Source: Burkholderia pseudomultivorans (lineage in GTDB: Bacteria; Pseudomonadota; Gammaproteobacteria; Burkholderiales; Burkholderiaceae). From it: a DNA stretch of 64,000 nt. The notes under the pieces are model-generated. The model worked only from the letters and a program-made list of their open reading frames with translations, was not told the DNA's origin and did no database searches. The position numbers and the translations under genes were made by a program. Below, piece by piece: positions 25,979 to 35,531 of this stretch (position 1 is its first letter; every line of letters starts with the position of its first letter). The DNA lies in NCBI RefSeq assembly GCF_902499075.1, contig NZ_CABVPP010000035.1:1-64000 (forward strand). Reading direction: 5' to 3'.

Positions 25979-26308
25979 TCACCGTAACCGTCTGCGCTTG
26001 ACCTCGGGCGGCGTCGCGGCGTTCGCGCGGCGCTCGCCCGTCGGCTTCAATGACACTCCTTCCAGCGGCCCAAACAGTTCCGCCAGCGTCACGTTCAGCG
26101 AATAACAGATGTTCGCGAGCGTCTCGATAGACGGATTCGCGATACCGCGCTCGATCGCCGAGATATAGGTACGGTCGACGAGCGCTTCGAAGGCAAGCGT
26201 TTCCTGGGATTTCTCAGCCGCATGCCGACACTCCTTGATCCGTTTGCCCAAGGCAATCGAGATCGGAGCCGGTCGGCTAACGGACGGGGATGAGCGCTTC
26301 ACAGTCAT
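25979..26308 (-). CDS. XRE-family (Cro/CI-type) transcriptional regulator
   Basis: A 109-residue protein with a single HTH_3 domain: LGKRIKECRHAAEKSQETLA, VDRTYISAIERGIANPSIETLANICYSLNVTLAELF (about residues 22-80). The C-terminal tail is basic and without a second domain. It diverges from the acyltransferase gene across 200 bases that contain a spaced inverted repeat (GTGTTTACTC / GAGTAAACAC). It probably controls that gene or itself. Confidence 0.88.
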   Translation of the reverse strand: MTVKRSSPSVSRPAPISIALGKRIKECRHAAEKSQETLAFEALVDRTYISAIERGIANPSIETLANICYSLNVTLAELFGPLEGVSLKPTGERRANAATPPEVKRRRLR

Positions 26309-26369
26309 GGCGTGCAGGATGCCGCGCCGTCGACTGATTCACGACGTAGTATACACATCGCTATCAGTC

Positions 26370-26474
26370 GTGTTTACTCTACAATTCCCTCGCAATTGAT
26401 CGCCGGGATGCCGGATCGTCCTCTGTCACTCATGGCCGAGCGCATCATCGCGCCCCATATTGTCGAGTAAACAC
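26370..26474. promoter_or_regulatory. Spaced inverted repeat in the divergent XRE/acyltransferase region
   Basis: GTGTTTACTC at 26370-26379 is matched by its exact complement GAGTAAACAC at 26465-26474, 85 bases apart. A related AGTATACAC lies at 26349-26357. These look like paired half-sites or two operators for the neighbouring regulator, with possible DNA looping. Confidence 0.5.
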
Positions 26475-26508
26475 TACAAATCGCACACAGCAGCTGACAA
26501 GAACAATC

Positions 26509-28518
26509 ATGACCAAAACCCTTTCTGTACCGGCCACGGCGGCAGCCGGCACGCTCGTCTACCGGCCCGACATTGACGGCCTGCGCGCCTTCGCGGTGCT
26601 CGCCGTCGTCGTCTTCCATGCATTTCCGTCCGTGCTACCGGGCGGCTTCGTTGGCGTCGACGTCTTCTTCGTCATCTCCGGCTACCTGATCACCGGCATC
26701 CTGCTCGCCGATCTAGGGACAGACCGATTCTCCTTCGGCCGTTTCTACGCACGGCGGATTCGTCGGATCTTCCCGGCACTGGTCGTCGTGCTGCTCGCGA
26801 CCTACGGGATGGGCTGGTTCAGCCTGTACGGAGACGAGTATCGCGAGCTCGGCAAGCACATCGTTGCTGGCGCTGGATTTGTCTCGAACTGGGCGTCGTG
26901 GACCGAAGCCGGGTATTTCGACCAAGCGGCCGAAGCCAAGCCGCTGCTGCACCTGTGGTCGCTCGGCGTCGAGGAACAGTTCTACATCGTCTGGCCACTC
27001 GTGCTGTGGGCCGCATACCGGCTCCGACTCACCGGATGGGTGTGCGCCATCGTCGGTCTCGCCTCGTTTGCCACCAACGTCATCCTCATCAGTCACCACG
27101 CGTCCGCTGCCTTCTACTGGCCAGTCACGCGTACGTGGGAACTGCTGGCGGGCGCCGCGTTCGCGATAAGCGCGGGCGCGGGTCGACCGATCACGGGCAA
27201 CCGCGCGAATGCGTGGTCGGCCGGCGGTGCGATGCTGTGCGTCGCCTCCTTTGCGCTGCTCACCGCGCGTGACGCTTTTCCGGGCTGGTGGGCGGTGTTA
27301 CCGGTCGTCGGCACAGTCGCACTCGTCGCGGCTGGTCGAGACGGCTGGATCAACAGGCACGTGCTCGCGCATCCCGTATCTGTCTGGCTCGGCAAGATCA
27401 GTTACGCGCTGTACCTGTGGCACTGGCCGTTGCTGTCATTTGCGTTCATCGTGGCAGGTCGGACGCCCTCGTCGGTCGTGCGAGGCGCGTTGCTGGTCAT
27501 TGCCGTCGTACTGGCGTGGTTGACGACCGCCATCATCGAGCGGCCGATCCGTTTTGGGGTGGCGAAGCGCTGGAAGCTCGTCGCGCCGTGTCTGCTGATG
27601 ATCGGCATCATCTATCTCGGCGGGATGACGTACGCGCGCGGCGGCCTCGGGTTCCGCAAGGGCTACAGCCCGGATGCCGATGTGACGACCGCGAAGCTCG
27701 GTGCGGGTCACGAGTTCGTCAATCTCACGTGCGGCGTGTCGCCGGACGAGCAACGGCTGTTTCCGTTCTGCGCGACCGACAAGCGCGTGCGCTCCCATTT
27801 CGCCGTATGGGGAGACAGCAAAGCCGACGCGCTGTATTGGGGACTTGTGCGTGAATCGGCTCCCGGCGAAGGCTGGACGCTGATCGCGCGTCCGAGCTGC
27901 GCGCCAATGGCGGGCGTCTGGCGCACGTCGTCGAACGCGGGCGACGATCCGGCGCTGTGTCGCGACGCCAACATCACGGCGCTGCGCATGCTGCTGGACA
28001 CGCCCGAGCTCAAGACCGTCGTGCTCGTCATGACCGATCGCGACGTAATCGGACAGACTTTCGCCGATCGCGACCAGACCACACCCCGTGAATCCGCCGC
28101 GCTCGACGGGCTTGATCAGGCCGTGACGGTGCTCGAGCGGGCTGGCCGGCGCGTCGCGTTGGTGCTCGACAATCCACGCCTGCGCGATCCGCGACAGTGC
28201 ATGGATCGACGCCCACTCGCGTGGCCGTTCGTTCGGCATGCACTCGGTGTCACCGACATGAGCGCAGCGCAACGCTGCGCGATCGGCTACCGCGAGCACG
28301 TTGCCCGCATGGCACCGTTCACGGCGCTCGTTGACGCGCTGAGGCGTCGCCATCCCGCGCTGCTGGTCTCCGACCCGGCAAATGCCCTGTGCGACAGCAG
28401 CCGCGACGTGTGTCCAATGACAAAGGACCGCCACTACCTCTACAGCTACGGCGATCACCTGTCCGACTACGGAAACGGACTCGTCGCCCGGCAGTTCCTG
28501 CCCCTGCTGCGTCAGTGA
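26509..28518 (+). CDS. Membrane acyltransferase (Acyl_transf_3) fused to an SGNH domain, OafA type
   Basis: A 669-residue protein. The N-terminal acyltransferase-3 domain has about ten membrane helices and opens with RPDIDGLRAFAVLAVVVFHA, containing the catalytic-type histidine, followed by GVDVFFVISGYLITG and the RRIRIF motif. The C-terminal part (about 410-669) is a periplasmic SGNH esterase-like domain with block I WGDSKADAL and a closing GDHLSDYG supplying D-x-x-H. Proteins of this build O-acetylate surface glycans such as O-antigen. In a mobile block this could change the surface, and hence phage or immune recognition. It is flanked upstream by a divergent XRE gene and followed by a structured intergenic region. 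Confidence 0.9.
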   Translation: MTKTLSVPATAAAGTLVYRPDIDGLRAFAVLAVVVFHAFPSVLPGGFVGVDVFFVISGYLITGILLADLGTDRFSFGRFYARRIRRIFPALVVVLLATYGMGWFSLYGDEYRELGKHIVAGAGFVSNWASWTEAGYFDQAAEAKPLLHLWSLGVEEQFYIVWPLVLWAAYRLRLTGWVCAIVGLASFATNVILISHHASAAFYWPVTRTWELLAGAAFAISAGAGRPITGNRANAWSAGGAMLCVASFALLTARDAFPGWWAVLPVVGTVALVAAGRDGWINRHVLAHPVSVWLGKISYALYLWHWPLLSFAFIVAGRTPSSVVRGALLVIAVVLAWLTTAIIERPIRFGVAKRWKLVAPCLLMIGIIYLGGMTYARGGLGFRKGYSPDADVTTAKLGAGHEFVNLTCGVSPDEQRLFPFCATDKRVRSHFAVWGDSKADALYWGLVRESAPGEGWTLIARPSCAPMAGVWRTSSNAGDDPALCRDANITALRMLLDTPELKTVVLVMTDRDVIGQTFADRDQTTPRESAALDGLDQAVTVLERAGRRVALVLDNPRLRDPRQCMDRRPLAWPFVRHALGVTDMSAAQRCAIGYREHVARMAPFTALVDALRRRHPALLVSDPANALCDSSRDVCPMTKDRHYLYSYGDHLSDYGNGLVARQFLPLLRQ

Positions 28519-28557
28519 GTGCGCATGCAGTTTCACGCTCGTCCAGTTCGTTGCCTG

Positions 28558-28629
28558 GGTTCTGGCACACATCAGCCTCGGATTGCCAGAACCATTTCGT
28601 CGGCCGGTTCGCCGGTCGGCGCTTTTTAT
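28558..28629 (+). terminator. Double-hairpin intergenic element
   Basis: Hairpin A has perfect arms GGTTCTGGC (28558-28566) and GCCAGAACC (28585-28593). Hairpin B follows within TCGGCCGG...CCGGTCGG and ends in GCTTTTTATT. A further GGCCGGC/GCCGGCC hairpin lies at about 28637-28655. The same A-then-B order recurs at 30494-30560. Likely a terminator with a preceding structured element. Confidence 0.6.
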
Positions 28630-28709
28630 TCGGTGGGCCGGCTACGGCCGGCCTCTTTCTGCTCTTCACTTCCGGCCCGCAACGGGTCCTTTTAAGCAAG
28701 GTGCCAACA

Positions 28710-30464
28710 ATGAAAGTCAAAAACCATACGGGGTTCGCCAAGCACATTCTCGGCGTATCAATCGCGGCATCGCTCGCTGCGTGCGGCGGTGGTGGTGATT
28801 CCGGTCAGCCGTCAGCAGGCGGCACCACGCCAACGACGCCCGCGCCCACCATCACGGGCAAAGCCATCGACGGCTATCTGGCAGGCGCAACCGTCTGCCT
28901 CGATCTGAACAACAATGGGGTCTGCGATGCCGGGGAGCCGAGCGCCATCACCGACGCAACCGGCCAATTCTCGATTTCATACAGCGGCGATGCTACGGGT
29001 AAAACGCTGCTGGTCCAGGTTACGTCGGCAACCAAGGATCTTTCCCGTCCGGCTGGCTTCCAGTTCCCGGCCTCGTTCACTCTATCGCAGATCGTGCAGC
29101 CCGCCTCGTCCCAGGTCGTCAGCCCGCTCACAACGCTTGTCTCCGCTCAAATGCAGACCGGTTTGGGTCGTACGCAGGCGATCGCCGCCGTGCAGCAGTT
29201 GGTCGGCAGTCAGGTCGATCCCAACGCCGACTACTTGGTAAATCACGACACGGCGACGCAAACACTCGCGGCACAAGTCGTCGACACGCTCGGCACGTTT
29301 GCGGCGAATGGCACGGTCGATGCCGCGACGCTTCGTAACGTGCTCAACGCGATGGTGGCCAAGGGCAGCGTGACGGCGATCACGCAGGACGATCTCGCTG
29401 CTCAGGCGGACAAACCGGTTTATCAGGTCGCGGATGCATCACAGGTGCTTTCCATGCCGACCTACAGTTTCGTGGACTACCTAGTCTCGTTCTTCGGCGG
29501 ATACAACCAAACGCCAGGCTCAACCAATCAAGCTTTGGTCCGCGATGTCCGCCAGATCGTCAATGGCGCACTGCAAGTCGATCAACAGGAAAATCTGCCG
29601 GCCGGAAGTGACTCGTGGACCACGGTTGGGCTCGGAGCCTACAACGGCGGAAAATACGACGGGCTGGCTGGCGAGTACGTGCTAAAGGCAGATGGGACAT
29701 GGTCGGATCTCGTTTCGGAGACTCAGCGACTTGTCCCGCAGCCGCTTTCCCGTATCGGCACGACGCTCTTCGGCACCGACCCAGCATCGGGTATCGGGTT
29801 CACGTACGAGGCACGTTCGGTTGATCTGTCTGGCAAACCGCTGTCGCTCGCCGCGCCTGCCGTGCCGGGCCTTTACGACTTCTCCCATGCGTCGCAGTTG
29901 ACAGGCACCACATTTCCGCGCGGCACCCGCGCCTACCTCGGCATCCAGGCCTATTCGGCCGACCGCATCGTACTGCCGGTGTCTGTGCCATATTGCGATA
30001 ACGCCGTAGTACAGAGCGGTGTGGTCTGCGGTGGAGTTCCCGCCTACATGGACGGCAGTACGATCGTTATGACCGCCGGCAACTCGAACACGGCCTACAC
30101 TTCGATTCAGCAAGCAATCGGCGCGGAGCTGGCCGCGCTGAATGTCGGGTTGGGCTCCATTCAGTTGTCTGCCGATCATCATGCAACGGTCGACGACCAA
30201 CCGGGCACCTGGTCGGTCTACGCCAACAATCCGAACGTGCTGGTGTTCGACTTCGCGCCGACCGACCTCTCGGCACTGGCGGCTAACAACGGCCGGATGC
30301 AACCGCTCGTCCAGGGCGCGAAGTTGATCCTTGCGCTGCGCGCCGGCCGCTTGCAGGTGGGCTGGCTGTACCCGTCGACATACACCGAGACATCGCTTCA
30401 ATTCGCGAGCGGTCTGCCCGCTTCGCTCATGACGGCGCTCAACGCGGTGATCACCGCTCGATAA
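28710..30464 (+). CDS. Large lipoprotein with a calcium-loop-like motif
   Basis: About 584 residues from the ATG at 28710. It starts with a lipoprotein signal (SIAASLAAC, lipid Cys 25) and then GGGGDS and a Pro/Thr linker. Next comes a small beta domain, YLAGATVCLDLNNNGVCDAGEP, whose DLNNNGVCDAGE loop resembles dockerin/EF-hand calcium sites in surface adhesins, followed by a GQFSISYSG strand typical of Cna-B/prealbumin folds. The remaining ~450 residues are unassigned, with paired cysteines near 460-470. It is probably anchored in the outer membrane. It lies between two double-hairpin elements, so it is likely a single-gene transcript. No function can be named. Confidence 0.7.
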   Translation: MKVKNHTGFAKHILGVSIAASLAACGGGGDSGQPSAGGTTPTTPAPTITGKAIDGYLAGATVCLDLNNNGVCDAGEPSAITDATGQFSISYSGDATGKTLLVQVTSATKDLSRPAGFQFPASFTLSQIVQPASSQVVSPLTTLVSAQMQTGLGRTQAIAAVQQLVGSQVDPNADYLVNHDTATQTLAAQVVDTLGTFAANGTVDAATLRNVLNAMVAKGSVTAITQDDLAAQADKPVYQVADASQVLSMPTYSFVDYLVSFFGGYNQTPGSTNQALVRDVRQIVNGALQVDQQENLPAGSDSWTTVGLGAYNGGKYDGLAGEYVLKADGTWSDLVSETQRLVPQPLSRIGTTLFGTDPASGIGFTYEARSVDLSGKPLSLAAPAVPGLYDFSHASQLTGTTFPRGTRAYLGIQAYSADRIVLPVSVPYCDNAVVQSGVVCGGVPAYMDGSTIVMTAGNSNTAYTSIQQAIGAELAALNVGLGSIQLSADHHATVDDQPGTWSVYANNPNVLVFDFAPTDLSALAANNGRMQPLVQGAKLILALRAGRLQVGWLYPSTYTETSLQFASGLPASLMTALNAVITAR

Positions 30465-30493
30465 CTGCTCTCAGCACCTCACCACTTTGGCTT

Positions 30494-30560
30494 GGGTTCC
30501 GGCATCTTCCCCTCGGATCGCCGGAACCCTCGTTTGCCGACCAGTTCGGTCGGCTTTTTT
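30494..30560 (+). terminator. Double-hairpin intergenic element, second copy
   Basis: Hairpin A: GGGTTCCGGC (30494-30503) pairs with GCCGGAACCC (30520-30529). Hairpin B: GCCGACC and GGTCGGC around AGTTC, followed by six T (30555-30560). Compared with the copy at 28558 the stem of A changes T-A to C-G on both sides, which keeps the pairing. Confidence 0.75.
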
Positions 30561-30581
30561 ACATCTGCGATTAACTGATAT

Positions 30582-30887
30582 ATGACGAACAAACAGAAAC
30601 TCATCAGCGCTTATCTTGCGATCGGCATCCTCTTCGCCCTGTATGGCTGGCAGTTCGGTGAGACCGGCTACCGGGGTTTTGCGTACAACCTCGGCCGGGG
30701 GCTGTTCTGGCCCACGATTCTGTTTCCCTTCCTTGGCAGCGTGCTCGGCGTCATCGTCCTGGTGATGATCATTGCCGTGATCAACCGCGCTCGGATGTCG
30801 CCCGCGGCCTGTGGTTCTTCGACGGCATGCCGCACCGGGCCATCGTCATGGACCGCCTGCGCTCGCCGCCCGCGACCGGACACGTGA
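30582..30887 (+). CDS. Small two-helix membrane protein, 3' end replaced at a junction
   Basis: The first ~67 residues (ISAYLAIGILFALYGW, then FWPTILFPFLGSVLGVIVLVMIIAVI) look like a natural two-helix inner-membrane protein preceded by a terminator and its own start. After about base 30785 the reading frame runs antisense-like through the conjugative ATPase gene in a different frame and gives an arginine/proline-rich tail with no protein character. The gene is therefore probably truncated by the recombination junction that also removed the 5' end of traC. Confidence 0.5.
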   Translation: MTNKQKLISAYLAIGILFALYGWQFGETGYRGFAYNLGRGLFWPTILFPFLGSVLGVIVLVMIIAVINRARMSPAACGSSTACRTGPSSWTACARRPRPDT

Positions 30888-32737
30888 CCGGCGAGACGCG
30901 CAAGGGCGGCGATGCGATGAACGCGCTGTTCGACCAGATGCCTGAGGACACGGTGATGTGCCTGACTCTGGTCGCCACGCCGCAGGATGTGCTGGAGGCG
31001 CACCTCAACCACCTGGCCCGCAAGGCGGTTGGCGAGACGCTCGCCAGCGAACAGGCACGCCAGGACGTGCAGCAGGCCCGCGGCCTCATCGGCAGCGCGC
31101 ACAAGCTGTACCGGGGCACGCTGGCGTTCTACCTGCGCGGCCGCGACATGGCGCAGCTCGACGCCCGCAGCCTGCAACTGGTCAATGTCATGCTCAATGC
31201 GGGCCTGCAGCCGGTGCGCGAAGAGGACGAGGTGGCCCCGCTCAACACCTACCTGCGCTGGCTGCCCTGTCTGTTCGACCCGGCGGCGGACAAGCGGCAG
31301 TGGTACACGCAACTGATGTTCGCGCAGCACGCGGCCAATCTGGCGCCGGTGTGGGGGCGCAGCCAGGGCACCGGCCATCCAGGCATCACCTTCTTCAACC
31401 GGGGCGGCGGCACGATCACCTTCGATCCGCTGAACCGGCTCGACCGGCAGATGAACGCCCACCTGTTCCTCTTCGGCCCCACCGGCTCCGGCAAGAGCGC
31501 CACGCTGAACAACATCCTCAACCAGGTCACGGCGATCTACCGGCCCAGGTTGTTCATCGTCGAGGCCGGCAACAGCTTTGGCCTGTTCGGTGACTTCGCC
31601 GCTCGGCTGGGCCTGAGCGTGCATCGCGTGAAGCTGGCACCCGGCGCGGGCGTGAGCCTGGCGCCATTCGCCGATGCCTGGCGACTGGTCGATACACCGG
31701 GCCAGGTGCAGACGCTGGATGCCGACGCTCTGGACGAGGACGGCGACACCCATCCGGCCGACGACGGGGATGACCAGCGCGACGTGCTCGGCGAACTCGA
31801 AATCACCGCCCGGCTGATGATCACCGGCGGCGAGGACAAGGAGGAAGCGCGCATGACGCGCGCCGACCGCAGCCTGATTCGCCAGTGCATCCTGGGCGCC
31901 GCCCAGCGCTGCGTGGCACAGGCGCGCACGGTGCTGACCCGCGACGTGCGCGACGCGCTGCGCGAACGCGCTCGCGACGCCAACCTGCCGGATGCCCGGC
32001 GCGCGCGGCTGCTGGAGATGGCCGATGCGATGGACATGCTCTGCCAGGGCGCAGACGGCGAGATGTTCGACCGTCCGGGCACGCCCTGGCCCGAGGCGGA
32101 CATCACCATCGTGGATCTGGCCACCTTCGCGCGCGAGGGCTACAACGCGCAGCTCTCCATTGCCTACATCTCGCTGATCAACACGGTGAACAATATCGCC
32201 GAGCGCGACCAGTTCCTGGGCCGGCCGATCATCAACGTCACCGACGAAGGCCACATCATCACCAGGAACCCTCTGCTCGCGCCCTACGTGGTCAAGATCA
32301 CCAAGATGTGGCGCAAGCTCGGTGCGTGGTACTGGCTGGCGACGCAGAACATCGACGACCTGCCCAAGGCCGCCGAGCCCATGCTCAACATGATCGAGTG
32401 GTGGATCTGCCTGTCGATGCCGCCCGACGAGGTGGAGAAGATCGCCCGGTTCCGCGAACTTTCGCCCGCGCAGAAGGCGCTGATGCTTTCCGCGCGCAAG
32501 GAGGCGGGCAAGTTCAGCGAGGGCGTCATCCTGTCCAAGTCGATGGAAGTGCTGTTCCGCGCCGTGCCGCCCAGCCTCTATCTGGCCCTTGCGCAGACCG
32601 AACCGGAAGAAAAAGCCGAGCGCTACCAGCTCATGCGCCAGTACGGCATCGGCGAACTGGATGCCGCCTTCAAGGTGGCCGAAAAGATCGACCAGGCGCG
32701 TGGCATCGCATCACCGCCGCTGTCCCTGCCGAAATGA
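30827..32737 (+). pseudogene. ICE conjugative ATPase, VirB4/TraC-like (PFL_4706 family), 5'-truncated
   Basis: As read, 636 residues from an internal ATG. The same frame is open upstream to about 30785 and keeps family-like sequence (DVARGLWFFDGMPHRAIVMD), so the true protein began before the junction. Members are normally about 900-950 residues, so roughly the N-terminal third is missing. The motor domain is intact: Walker A GPTGSGKS (217-224), FNRGGGTITFDPLNRLDRQ, the Walker-B-type IINVTDEGHII and a later WLATQNIDDL. These ATPases power the class G mating pore of PFGI-1/ICEclc-like elements. Without its N-terminal membrane-docking part the element is probably not self-transmissible, unless another copy exists. 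A DsbA-like gene follows after 12 bases. Confidence 0.8.
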
Positions 32738-32749
32738 CCGGAGCGCGTC

Positions 32750-33541
32750 ATGTCCTCGAAGCAAACCACCTTGCCGGGCCGGGTCCAGGCCCTTCGCAAG
32801 CGCGCCGGGCGCCTGCCACGGCTGCACTGGATGGTGGCTGGCATCCTGGTTGCGGGCCTGCTGGGCTGGCTCCTGTACCGCACGCCCGGTGCGCCGGCAC
32901 CACGCACGGGGCCTGAGGCCGCGCAGGCGCATCCGGCCGGCCCACCCTGGCGTCACGGCCCAGCCGATGCTCGCTTCACGCTGACGCTGTACGCCGACCT
33001 GGAGTGTCCGTTCTGCAAGGCCTACTACCCGACCCTGATGGCCTGGATCGATGCCCATCCCGACGCCAGCCTGCGGTGGCATCACCTGCCGCTGGCGATG
33101 CACGATCCCGAGGCGAGTCGGCTGGCCCGCATGGCCGAGTGCGCAGGCGAAGCACAGGGCCACGAGGCCTTCTTTGGTGCCATCGCATGGCTCTACCAAA
33201 ATACCCGCGGCGATGGCCAGGGGCTGCCGGCTGACCTGACCTGGCCAGGCCTGACGACCGCCATCCAGGCATGCCTGGACAGCGATCGTTCCGCAGCTAT
33301 CGTTCGCGCGCAGGCCGACGAGGCCCTGCGCAGCGGTATCAACGCCACGCCCACCGTGCGGCTGGAAGACAGCCTGACGGGAGGATCACTGCTGCTGCAT
33401 GGGCCGATCGACGGTGATGCGCTTCTGTCGGCACTCGATCTGGTCGCCAGCGATGCATCGCGCGCTCCAGGACCCACCCATGCCGCCGACGCGGCACTCA
33501 GCGGAGACACCCGCACCCCCGCAATAACGACCATCCGGTGA
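32750..33541 (+). CDS. DsbA/DsbG-like thiol-disulfide protein of the ICE
   Basis: A 263-residue protein with an N-terminal membrane anchor (HWMVAGILVAGLLGWLLY, about 26-43) and a periplasmic thioredoxin fold. The CPFC active site is at residues 86-89 in YADLECPFCKAYY. The cis-proline region reads NATPTVRLED near the end. A similar gene follows traC in PFGI-1-type elements and is presumed to help fold the cysteine-rich transfer proteins such as the PFL_4710 family. It is the last ICE gene before the cargo and is separated from the next ICE gene (55608) by about 22 kb. Confidence 0.85.
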   Translation: MSSKQTTLPGRVQALRKRAGRLPRLHWMVAGILVAGLLGWLLYRTPGAPAPRTGPEAAQAHPAGPPWRHGPADARFTLTLYADLECPFCKAYYPTLMAWIDAHPDASLRWHHLPLAMHDPEASRLARMAECAGEAQGHEAFFGAIAWLYQNTRGDGQGLPADLTWPGLTTAIQACLDSDRSAAIVRAQADEALRSGINATPTVRLEDSLTGGSLLLHGPIDGDALLSALDLVASDASRAPGPTHAADAALSGDTRTPAITTIR

Positions 33542-33749
33542 TGTCGTCACCCGTACCCGAGTTCGCGGCCTGTCCAGGCCTTGCCATGGGTCCGCGCGAG
33601 AAGGTCGCTTAGCGAGGGGGCGGCCGATCGCCAACAGCCGATTCGCACTGCCTGAAACCTCGCTTGACCTCAAGTTGACCTGAGGTTTAACCCTGATGCT
33701 GGAAGATTGATACCTCACAACCGTTGCGGGAGACGGCCGCCCCAGATCG

Positions 33750-33990
33750 GCCATTCGGCTTCTGGAAGGCTGCCGCCTTCCAGTGGGGCAATCCCAAGGC
33801 GTGCCACCATGGCCATCGGGGCCATTGCCACCTACTCAGCCACCGAGGGCGGCGCGCTGGAGGTGATGGCCATCGCGGCCCTCTACGCCGTTGTCAACGG
33901 ACCGGCGCCGCCTGCGCATCTTCAACATCGCGATGGCCGTGCTGCTCGTGATGTCCCTGTATCCGCTGCTGTCGGGACACTCACAGGCTT
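33750..33990 (+). pseudogene. LysE/RhtB-family exporter remnant
   Basis: Fragments of a LysE-type amino-acid exporter appear in shifting frames: PFGFWKAAAFQWGNPKA, then after a one-base shift near 33805 MAIGAIATYSA and ALYAVVNGP, then after another shift RRLRIFNIAMAVLLVMSLYPLL ending at 33990. The N-terminal two-thirds are missing. It lies next to a divergent LysR gene that may once have controlled it. Bases 33542-33749 hold nothing recognisable. Confidence 0.65.
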
Positions 33991-34108
33991 GATCAGCGCA
34001 CCCATCATGGCCTCTTTCCATGCTCCGCATTGGGGTCGCCACTACATGAAGACAAGTGAACAAGCTTGCCGTCTTGTCCCGGACCTCGTCCTACTCCCTC
34101 GCACCTAC

Positions 34109-35011
34109 CTACGCCTTTTCGAGGTTAGGCATCGTGGTTTCTCGCAATCGTTCGACGAAGCTCCGCAACTGCACCGAGTCTTCGGCATCCCGGCGCAACA
34201 GGTAGGTCGTCAACGGGGGGACTTCACCGGCCAACGGACGCGAGACGACATCCGGGTGCCGCCACAGGGACAGATGCGTGCGGGTGGTGATCCCGAGGCC
34301 GTAGCCCGCCGCGACCAGCGCCATCAGCAGGTCATGGGATGCCACCCTTTCGGCAATCCTGACCTCGCATTCCGCGGCACGCAACAGCCTGTCGAGTTGC
34401 CGGCTGCATCCTGCGCACGCGTTCCGGTCACACAGCACCAGTGGATGGGAAAGCAGCTCCATCAGGGAAAGCTCGGGATGGATCAAGGCGGGATGCCGCG
34501 CCGGCACCGCGACGACCAGAGGCTCGCTCCACGCCGGCGTGGCCAGCAATCCTTCCCCCGGATGCTCCGCCTTCGCGAACCCCGCGTCGTAGTCGCCCTC
34601 TCTCAGGCCTTTCAGCTGCTGTGCGAGTGTCACTTCGAACAGGCTGATCTCGACCTCGGGCGACTCTTCGCGGCAGCGAGCCAGCAGGTTGCTCAAGTGC
34701 GATGGCGAGATGCCGTCGGACAGCGCGATTCTCAGGAGCCCGCGGTATCCGGTCGCGGCGGCCCTTGCGCCGGCACGGGCCTGCTCGACCGCTGCCAGTA
34801 CGCGCCGTGCCTCCTCAAGGAAGACTTGTCCAGCCCAGGTGAGCCGGGTGCCATGGCTGTTACGCTCGAAGAGCCGGACGCCAAGATCATCCTCCAATTG
34901 GCGGATGGATCGCGACAGAGGCGACTGTTCGATGTGAAGTCGCTCCGCAGCACGGGTAAAGCTAAGTTCCTCCGCCACGGCGATGAAATACCGGATATGG
35001 CGCATCAGCAT
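34109..35011 (-). CDS. LysR-family transcriptional regulator
   Basis: A 300-residue LysR regulator. The winged helix-turn-helix is at the start (RHIRYFIAVAEELSFTRAAERLHIEQSPLSRSIRQLEDDLG), followed by the usual co-inducer domain with LLRIALSDGISPSHLSNLLA. The start at 35011 follows GGAG. The neighbour it faces is the broken lysE-like gene, so its original target may be lost. The effector molecule cannot be guessed. Confidence 0.9.
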   Translation of the reverse strand: MLMRHIRYFIAVAEELSFTRAAERLHIEQSPLSRSIRQLEDDLGVRLFERNSHGTRLTWAGQVFLEEARRVLAAVEQARAGARAAATGYRGLLRIALSDGISPSHLSNLLARCREESPEVEISLFEVTLAQQLKGLREGDYDAGFAKAEHPGEGLLATPAWSEPLVVAVPARHPALIHPELSLMELLSHPLVLCDRNACAGCSRQLDRLLRAAECEVRIAERVASHDLLMALVAAGYGLGITTRTHLSLWRHPDVVSRPLAGEVPPLTTYLLRRDAEDSVQLRSFVERLRETTMPNLEKA

Positions 35012-35105
35012 CGTTACGCTCCGGAATCTCGCCCCGCGTCCTGCTGGCCCGTGCCGGCAGGCAGGTTCGCACGTCCGGGGACATGAAGGACTTTCCGCTA
35101 TCGTG

Positions 35106-35531
35106 CTAGACCGGCTTCACAAATGCCAACACAGCTATGGTTAGCATCGCAATCACGATGCCGAGATCAGCACCGGGAATTCTTCTTATAGCTGCTCCAG
35201 TTCGAATGCAATGACGTATTCGCCCGGAACGGAACCCATGCAAAGCCGAGAGCGCGACGACGAAAGCCAGCTTGACCAGCAACCATCGTGACGACAGCCA
35301 TCCTGCGCTGAGCGCTAGTGATAACCCGAAGATCCAGGTCAACAACAATGCAGGTGTCGTGACAAGGAGATCAAAGCGCTGCAATGCAGCCAGCATCCCT
35401 GCTTGTTCTTCCGGTGGGGACTGCGAAATGGCATTTACTATCCTTTCTTGCGCAAGCAAGCCGCCTACCAGAAACACCACCGCTGTCACGTGCGTCGCCA
35501 CCAAATAGGGATAGAGCGCCGCAATCATCAT
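35106..35531 (-). CDS. CopD/HemJ-like four-helix membrane protein
   Basis: A 141-residue integral membrane protein with four helices. The first helix carries LVATHVTAVVFLVGGLLAQE with a conserved histidine, and a later LHGFRSGRIRH resembles the haem-ligand-type helix of CopD/HemJ-like and DUF2214 proteins. The start overlaps the stop of the DUF3817 gene by one base (TGATG), so the two are co-translated. Function is uncertain; relatives bind haem or copper. Confidence 0.6.
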   Translation of the reverse strand: MMIAALYPYLVATHVTAVVFLVGGLLAQERIVNAISQSPPEEQAGMLAALQRFDLLVTTPALLLTWIFGLSLALSAGWLSSRWLLVKLAFVVALSALHGFRSGRIRHCIRTGAAIRRIPGADLGIVIAMLTIAVLAFVKPV

